10,296 nt of DNA from Caulobacteraceae bacterium. Its GTDB lineage: Bacteria; Pseudomonadota; Alphaproteobacteria; Caulobacterales; Caulobacteraceae. Shown here piece by piece: positions 5,891 to 10,296 of this stretch; the first letter of the stretch is position 1; each line of letters starts with the position of its first letter. Under the pieces are notes generated by a model. That model did not search any database, was not told the origin of the DNA, and saw only the letters and a program-made list of their open reading frames with translations. The DNA is taken from NCBI GenBank assembly GCA_947452665.1, contig CANGEH010000058.1, positions 1-10,296 on the forward strand, in the 5' to 3' direction. The position numbers and the translations under genes were made by a program.

Positions 5891-6556
5891 ATGAGCACAA
5901 AATCACCCCTGATCGCCCCGTCTATCCTGGCCAGTGACTTTGCCCGTTTGGGCGAAGAAGTGCGGGCTGTGGCCCTTGCCGGGGCAGACTGGATCCATAT
6001 TGACGTGATGGATGGCCATTTTGTGCCCAATATCACGCTTGGCCCTGACATTGTTAAGGCCCTGCGCCCGCATGTGGATATTCCCTTTGATGTCCATTTG
6101 ATGATCGCGCCGGCTGATCCCTATCTTGACGCGTTTCGCGAAGCCGGTGCCGATATCATTAGTGTTCATCCTGAGGCCGGACCGCATCTCAACCGCACCT
6201 TGAAGCGGATTTCGCAATTGGGCGCCAAGGCGGGCGTTGTGTTCAATCCCTCGACCTCACCAGACGTCATTGAATTCATGATGGACGATATTGACCTGAT
6301 CTTAGTCATGTCGATCAATCCGGGGTTTGGCGGCCAGTCCTTTATGACCTCACAGCTGAAAAAGATTGAACGCTTGCGGGCCATGATTGATGCCAGTGGC
6401 AAGGATATTGTGCTTGAGGTTGATGGCGGCGTGACCCCGCAAACCGCGCCCTTGTGTGTCTCGGCTGGGGCCACGGCCCTGGTGGCTGGGTCGGCCGTGT
6501 TTCGCGGCGGCGCGGCGGCTTATGCCGACAATATCCGCGCCCTTAAAGGGGCCTGA
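5891..6556 (+). CDS. rpe: Ribulose-phosphate 3-epimerase
   Basis: The 221-residue TIM-barrel enzyme interconverts D-ribulose 5-phosphate and D-xylulose 5-phosphate in the pentose phosphate pathway or Calvin cycle. All hallmark segments are present and in order: IAPSILASDFARLG (8-21), HIDVMDGHFVPN (36-47) with metal ligands H36 and D38, DVHLM (67-71) with H69, SINPGFGGQSF (141-151) for phosphate binding, EVDGGV (176-181) with catalytic/metal D178, and AGSAVF (199-204). Length is standard. The ATG at 5891 is used although its ribosome site is poor. It is the first gene of a plus-strand run with the heparinase-like gene 9 nt downstream, and is divergent from the HAD gene. No other Calvin-cycle or pentose phosphate gene is visible. 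Confidence 0.97.
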   Translation: MSTKSPLIAPSILASDFARLGEEVRAVALAGADWIHIDVMDGHFVPNITLGPDIVKALRPHVDIPFDVHLMIAPADPYLDAFREAGADIISVHPEAGPHLNRTLKRISQLGAKAGVVFNPSTSPDVIEFMMDDIDLILVMSINPGFGGQSFMTSQLKKIERLRAMIDASGKDIVLEVDGGVTPQTAPLCVSAGATALVAGSAVFRGGAAAYADNIRALKGA

Positions 6557-6565
6557 GCCAAGACC

Positions 6566-8314
6566 ATGACCCAGCCTAGGCCTTGGTCGCAGAATTTGGC
6601 TTTGCGTCGACGCCTGCACTTAGAGTTTGAGGCCCTGGTCGCGAACCTACTCGGGCCCTGGCACCGCCTGAGAGATTTTGCCCTGAGGCTCTCTCTTCAA
6701 TGGGCAGGTCCCCAGACCCCCGGTTTGGGATCAATGCCGCGCAATCTGCGGCCGGTTGATCTTGAGCGGGGTAGGGCGATCCTGGCCGGGGATTTTGCCT
6801 TAAGCGGCGGCCGTCTTCAGATCGGGCCCAGCGGCAATCCCTGGGCCATGGCCAGCCCCAACCGCCAATTCGCTGTTGCCCTGCACGAATTTGGCTGGCT
6901 CGACCATGTCATGGCCACAGGACCCGAAGGCCGCGCCAAGGGGCTGCAACTGGTGCTCGGCTGGCATCGCGAATTTGGCCGGTGGAACCGGTTTTCTTGG
7001 GATCGCAGCCTTCTGGAACGGCGGGTCTATGCCCTGGCCTGTCATCTGGGGGGGCTGGGCCAGGTGGCTTCGGACCGCGAGCTTGCCCGGCTCGGCCGTG
7101 TACTCCTAAGCCAAGCCTATTTTTTACACGCTGAACCCGGCCCGCGCCCCGTAGAGCGTGCGACCATTACGGCCATTGCCGCCTGCGCCCTAAAGGGCCG
7201 CGATTCTGAGCGCTTATTAAGGCTGAGCTTGGCGCGGCTCGCCCGCGACCTGCCCGCAACCGTCTTGGGCGACGGCGGCCACAATAGCCGATCCCCAGAA
7301 GCGGCCATGGCGCTGCTGCTTGATCTGATGAGCCTTGATGATGGCCTAACCCAGCAAGGCCGCGCGGCACCGGCGGCCATGACCATGGCGATTAGCCGCC
7401 TGACCCAGGCCTTGCGGTTTTTCACCCTGCCCGATGGCCAACTCGCCAGTTTTCAGGGTGGAGAGACCTGCGACCGCGCCCTTATTGCCGCGGCAAGGGC
7501 TCATGATGACCAGGACCTTGATCCAAAACAGCCGCAGCAGGCGCGCCAATCGGGTTATCAAAGACTACAGGCCGGATCCCTCGCCGTTATGATCGATGTC
7601 GGCACGCCGGCTGAGGGCCAATTGGCCCAGACCGCCTGTGCCCAGCCGCTTGCGATTGAAATTGTTTGTGGGCGCGACCGCTTAGTGACCAATGGCGGCT
7701 GGAGCCCGCGCCTGACGCAGGCGCAGGCCTATCGCTTAACCCCTGCCGGCTCGACCGCCTGTCTTGGTCAGTCGTCTGCGGGTGATGTTTTGCAAGGCCG
7801 CTTAGCCAAAACCCTAGGCGCGCGGCTGGTTGGCGGGGCCCGTCAGGTCCAGTATCGGCGCCATGAGGCCGAGGCGGGGCTCTTAATTGAGGCCAGCCAT
7901 GACGGTTGGGCGGCCGAATTTGGCCTGATGCATGAACGGCGGCTGTATATCCAGCAGGACGGTGACGAATTGCGGGGCGAGGACCACTTTTTCCGACCCA
8001 AGGCGCTTAAGCGACGGCTTGAGGCCGGTCGCGCCATCCGGCTGGATGTCTTTTTCCATCTCGATCCGCGCATACGCGCCTCGCTCGCCCAAGACCGGCG
8101 CAGTGTCTTGTTTGTCACGCCGGTGTCGGGTGGCTGGCGACTGCGCACCGATGCGGCTGTGGTCACGATTGAACAGGGTCTGCAATTTTTTGACGGCTTG
8201 CCGCGCCGCACCAGTAAGGTTGTTTTGCGCGACAGCGTGGACCGCCAGAACGGCGGCAAGATCCGTTGGAAGCTAGACCGGGCTGAGGCCGATAAGTCTG
8301 GGGCCGGGCGATGA
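6566..8314 (+). CDS. Heparinase II/III family protein
   Basis: The 582-residue protein resembles the alphaproteobacterial heparinase II/III-like family, polysaccharide lyases or lyase-like proteins with an alpha/alpha-toroid followed by a beta-sandwich. Toroid region marks: HEFGWLDH (107-114) and DGGHNSRSPE (236-245), matching the family's DGGHxxRSP. Beta-sandwich (Hepar_II_III) marks from about 330: GYQRLQAG (330-337), TNGGWSPR (375-382), HDGWAAEFGLMHERRLYI (445-462), LRGEDHFF (469-476) and VFFHLDP (495-501). Where relatives usually read FHLHP, this one has FHLDP. There is no clear signal peptide, as is common in this family, so the location and true substrate are uncertain; uronate-containing polysaccharide or oligosaccharide is a family-based guess. 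It starts 9 nt after rpe and overlaps the next gene by 4 nt (ATGA). In many relatives purH follows; here a sugar-nucleotide dehydratase does. Confidence 0.88.
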   Translation: MTQPRPWSQNLALRRRLHLEFEALVANLLGPWHRLRDFALRLSLQWAGPQTPGLGSMPRNLRPVDLERGRAILAGDFALSGGRLQIGPSGNPWAMASPNRQFAVALHEFGWLDHVMATGPEGRAKGLQLVLGWHREFGRWNRFSWDRSLLERRVYALACHLGGLGQVASDRELARLGRVLLSQAYFLHAEPGPRPVERATITAIAACALKGRDSERLLRLSLARLARDLPATVLGDGGHNSRSPEAAMALLLDLMSLDDGLTQQGRAAPAAMTMAISRLTQALRFFTLPDGQLASFQGGETCDRALIAAARAHDDQDLDPKQPQQARQSGYQRLQAGSLAVMIDVGTPAEGQLAQTACAQPLAIEIVCGRDRLVTNGGWSPRLTQAQAYRLTPAGSTACLGQSSAGDVLQGRLAKTLGARLVGGARQVQYRRHEAEAGLLIEASHDGWAAEFGLMHERRLYIQQDGDELRGEDHFFRPKALKRRLEAGRAIRLDVFFHLDPRIRASLAQDRRSVLFVTPVSGGWRLRTDAAVVTIEQGLQFFDGLPRRTSKVVLRDSVDRQNGGKIRWKLDRAEADKSGAGR

Positions 8315-10194
8315 CCAGGCCAAGAACCGCGGCCATTCGGGCGCCTCATGCGCACCGTGCTATCAGCAGACTGATTTCGGTGCATGACCTCGTCATGGCG
8401 GCCCTGGCCATGTGTGCGGTCTTGATCGTGCGTTATCAGTTTGAGCATAAGCCCACCCCCTATGGCATGATCCTCGAGGCCGTTGCGGCCTATGTCCTGG
8501 TGTGTGCGGCGGTATTTTGGCTGTTTCGGCTCAATCGCGGCATCTGGCGTTTTACGACCCTTAATGATGTCTGGCGGATCTGCCAGGCGGTCGTCATGGC
8601 CAATCTATTGCTCCTGCCGACCTTGTTCCTGCTAAATCGCCTCGCCGATTTTCCCAGAACCGCGCCGCTTATGGCATCCCTTGCCACCTTAGTCCTTTTG
8701 GTGTTTGGCCGCTTTCTGGTCAGCGCCGGGGCCAGCGGCGGCCTGCGCGCCGCCTTGGTGCTCGACGATCTCAGAAAACCTCCTGTGATCATGGTCGCTG
8801 AAGATCAAAATGCTGCAGATTTTCTCCGCGCCAATCAAAGATCAGACCATCCGATGCGGATTGTCGGCATTGTTAGTCCCAACCCCTCACTCAGTGGTCG
8901 GTCCATAGATGGTTGCAGGGTTTTGGGCCATTTGGGTCAGCTGACTCCCGTCCTGGAAGGCTTTAGGGTTAATGAGCCCTTATTGCCCCAGGTGGTGGTG
9001 GCCGACCCCAATCCCAGCCGCGCCCTGCTTGATGCGGTGGTGGCGGCAGCCGGTGAGGCGGGGGTGCGGGTGGCGCGGGCGCGGCCGGTGGCAGGCGGCA
9101 CACAAACCTTGGCCCCGGTGCAGGCGGCCGATCTTTTGGCGCGGCCGCCAAGGCCTCTGGACCCTAATCGTGCGCGCAGCCTGATCGCGGGAAAGCGGGT
9201 CCTAGTCACCGGCGCTGGCGGCACAATTGGCGGCGAATTGACCCGCCAAATTCTCAGCTATGAGCCCGCCAGCCTGATCCTGTTCGATGCCTCTGAGTTC
9301 AATCTCTATACGATTGATCGCGAGCTGGCCGATAATCGCACCCAAACCCCTTGGCGGGCCGAGCTGGGGGATGTGCGCGACCAGGCCAGGCTGGCCGAAT
9401 TGTTTGCCCGTGAAAAGCCGCAAATTGTCCTTCACGCGGCGGCCCTCAAGCATGTGCCGCTGATGGAGGCTAATCCCGCCGAAGCGGTCTTGACCAATGT
9501 TGCCGGGGCCCTGGCCGTGGCGCGCCTGGCACGGGACATGTCTGAAGTGTTTGTGTTTATCTCGACCGATAAGGCCGTTAATCCGACCAATGTCATGGGC
9601 GCCACCAAGCGGGTGGCCGAGCGCGGCATTTCGGCCTTGATGGCCGGCGGCCAGGCGCGGGCAGCGGTGGTGCGCTTTGGCAATGTGCTGGGCTCGGCCG
9701 GATCGGTCGTGCCCCTGTTTGAGCGGCAGATTGCGGCAGGCGGTCCCTTGACCCTGACCCATCCCGACATGGTGCGCTATTTTATGACGGTTCAGGAAGC
9801 CGCGGGCCTAGTGCTGCAGGCGGCGGCCCTACCCCAGGCCGCAGGCTCGGCGGGCATATATGTGCTGGATATGGGCGAGCCGGTGCGGATCGAAGACATG
9901 GCTGAAAAGCTGATCCGCCTGCATGGCCTGCGACCCGGCCGCGATATTGCCCTGGTCCATACCGGCTTGAGGCCGGGGGAAAAGCTTTATGAGGAGCTCT
10001 TCTATACCGAGGAGGATGTGTCGGCCACGGCGGCCGATGGGGTCATGGCTGCGCGTACCCCGACCCAGAACTGGTCAGACATTGAAACGGCCCTTGCCCG
10101 CCTGCAAGATGCCGCCCAAAGGCGCGACCAGGCCGCCGTGATTGCTGGCCTTTGCGCGCTTGAGCCCGAATTTGTGCCCGATCAGCGGTCCTAA
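8311..10194 (+). CDS. Membrane-anchored NDP-sugar 4,6-dehydratase (PglF/WbpM/CapD type)
   Basis: The 627-residue protein has the architecture of long-chain UDP-sugar 4,6-dehydratases. Four hydrophobic segments (about 24-42, 55-74, 92-109, 117-138) anchor it in the inner membrane; a central Rossmann-like region follows (about 145-280), then the catalytic SDR domain from about 295. NAD is bound by VLVTGAGGTIGGEL (297-310; usually GGSIGSEL). The catalytic T419-D420-K421 and MGATKR (429-434), with Met in place of the SDR tyrosine, are diagnostic of this subfamily, as are RFGNVLGSAGSVVPLF (455-470) and RPGEKLYEELF (554-564). Characterised members convert UDP-GlcNAc to the 4-keto-6-deoxy sugar used for bacillosamine, QuiNAc or FucNAc in glycoprotein, capsule or O-antigen. 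The central domain lacks the expected glycine-rich loop and its DNA is unusually AT-rich. Start overlaps the heparinase-like gene's stop as ATGA. Confidence 0.93.
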   Translation: MTRPRTAAIRAPHAHRAISRLISVHDLVMAALAMCAVLIVRYQFEHKPTPYGMILEAVAAYVLVCAAVFWLFRLNRGIWRFTTLNDVWRICQAVVMANLLLLPTLFLLNRLADFPRTAPLMASLATLVLLVFGRFLVSAGASGGLRAALVLDDLRKPPVIMVAEDQNAADFLRANQRSDHPMRIVGIVSPNPSLSGRSIDGCRVLGHLGQLTPVLEGFRVNEPLLPQVVVADPNPSRALLDAVVAAAGEAGVRVARARPVAGGTQTLAPVQAADLLARPPRPLDPNRARSLIAGKRVLVTGAGGTIGGELTRQILSYEPASLILFDASEFNLYTIDRELADNRTQTPWRAELGDVRDQARLAELFAREKPQIVLHAAALKHVPLMEANPAEAVLTNVAGALAVARLARDMSEVFVFISTDKAVNPTNVMGATKRVAERGISALMAGGQARAAVVRFGNVLGSAGSVVPLFERQIAAGGPLTLTHPDMVRYFMTVQEAAGLVLQAAALPQAAGSAGIYVLDMGEPVRIEDMAEKLIRLHGLRPGRDIALVHTGLRPGEKLYEELFYTEEDVSATAADGVMAARTPTQNWSDIETALARLQDAAQRRDQAAVIAGLCALEPEFVPDQRS

Positions 10195-10274
10195 CTGGCC
10201 AGCAGGGTTCAATTGTCCGTCAGGCCATGCTAGCAGCCGCGCATTGATGTCGCCCCTGCCTTAAAGGCCTTGCC

Positions 10275-10296
10275 ATGTCCGCCCCAACCTATCCTG
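10275..10296 (+). CDS. Possible start of the next gene (truncated by window end)
   Basis: An ATG at 10275 opens a frame reading MSAPTYP to the window edge, with an AAAGG about 7 nt upstream as a fair ribosome site. It is 80 nt after the dehydratase stop on the same strand, with no convincing terminator between (only short palindromes at 10195-10202 and 10228-10235). If real it probably belongs to the same polysaccharide cluster, but seven residues do not allow identification. Confidence 0.3.

Noticed and set aside
7843..8448. 201-residue open frame on the minus strand
   Set aside because: Antisense to the heparinase-like and dehydratase genes; the translation is Arg/Ser/Pro-rich, typical of a shadow frame.
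9202..9762. 186-residue open frame on the minus strand
   Set aside because: It lies wholly antisense to the conserved catalytic domain of the 4,6-dehydratase and has no recognisable motif; high GC and the codon pattern of the real gene explain it.
10195..10274. Possible terminator after the dehydratase gene
   Set aside because: Only short palindromes (10195-10202 and 10228-10235) with no GC-rich stem and T-run; read-through to a downstream gene looks more likely.
1..10296. Search for mobile elements, CRISPR arrays, tRNAs or a defence system
   Set aside because: No terminal repeats, transposase or integrase motifs, regularly spaced repeats, tRNA-like arms or defence-type domains were seen; the content is metabolic and envelope-related.

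Overview
The window reads as chromosomal DNA from an alphaproteobacterium of fairly high GC (roughly 60%). Three things suggest the Caulobacterales/Maricaulales side of the class: the mix of gene families (a DUF983 zinc-ribbon membrane protein, a short exported protein resembling FliL, an alphaproteobacterial-type heparinase II/III protein next to rpe), Sec-type exported enzymes, and a marked scarcity of GANTC sites. This placement is an inference; no rRNA or other decisive marker is present. Genes are tightly packed: no stretch over about 150 bases lacks a gene, and no tRNA, rRNA, insertion sequence, phage gene or CRISPR array was seen.

Layout. (1) 1-1464, plus strand: the C-terminal end of carboxynorspermidine/carboxyspermidine synthase, then nspC, the matching decarboxylase. 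Together they form the aspartate-semialdehyde-dependent polyamine route. (2) 1465-4273, minus strand: a DUF983 protein, an unannotated 58-residue basic protein (3670-3846) and a secreted penicillin-acylase-family Ntn hydrolase, probably co-oriented from a promoter near 4317-4345. (3) 4419-4838, plus strand: a small exported protein with a FliL-like C-terminal domain. (4) 4831-5783, minus strand: a HAD-superfamily protein with an altered first motif, translationally coupled to pterin-4a-carbinolamine dehydratase. (5) 5891-10194, plus strand: rpe, a heparinase II/III-family protein and a membrane-anchored NDP-sugar 4,6-dehydratase (PglF/WbpM/CapD type), spaced 9 nt and then overlapping by 4 nt, so very probably one operon. 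A further gene may begin at 10275.

The last three genes link a pentose-phosphate enzyme to surface polysaccharide or glycan metabolism: the dehydratase would make a keto-deoxy-sugar nucleotide, and the heparinase-like protein may process a uronate-containing polymer. The rest of the window is housekeeping or accessory metabolism.

No clear new defence or mobile system is visible. The items most worth a second look are the degenerate, AT-richer central domain of the 4,6-dehydratase, the G-for-D change in HAD motif I, the isolated FliL-like exported protein, the 58-residue ORF behind a perfect 12-bp palindrome, two convergent gene pairs with no intergenic space, and the depletion of GANTC.
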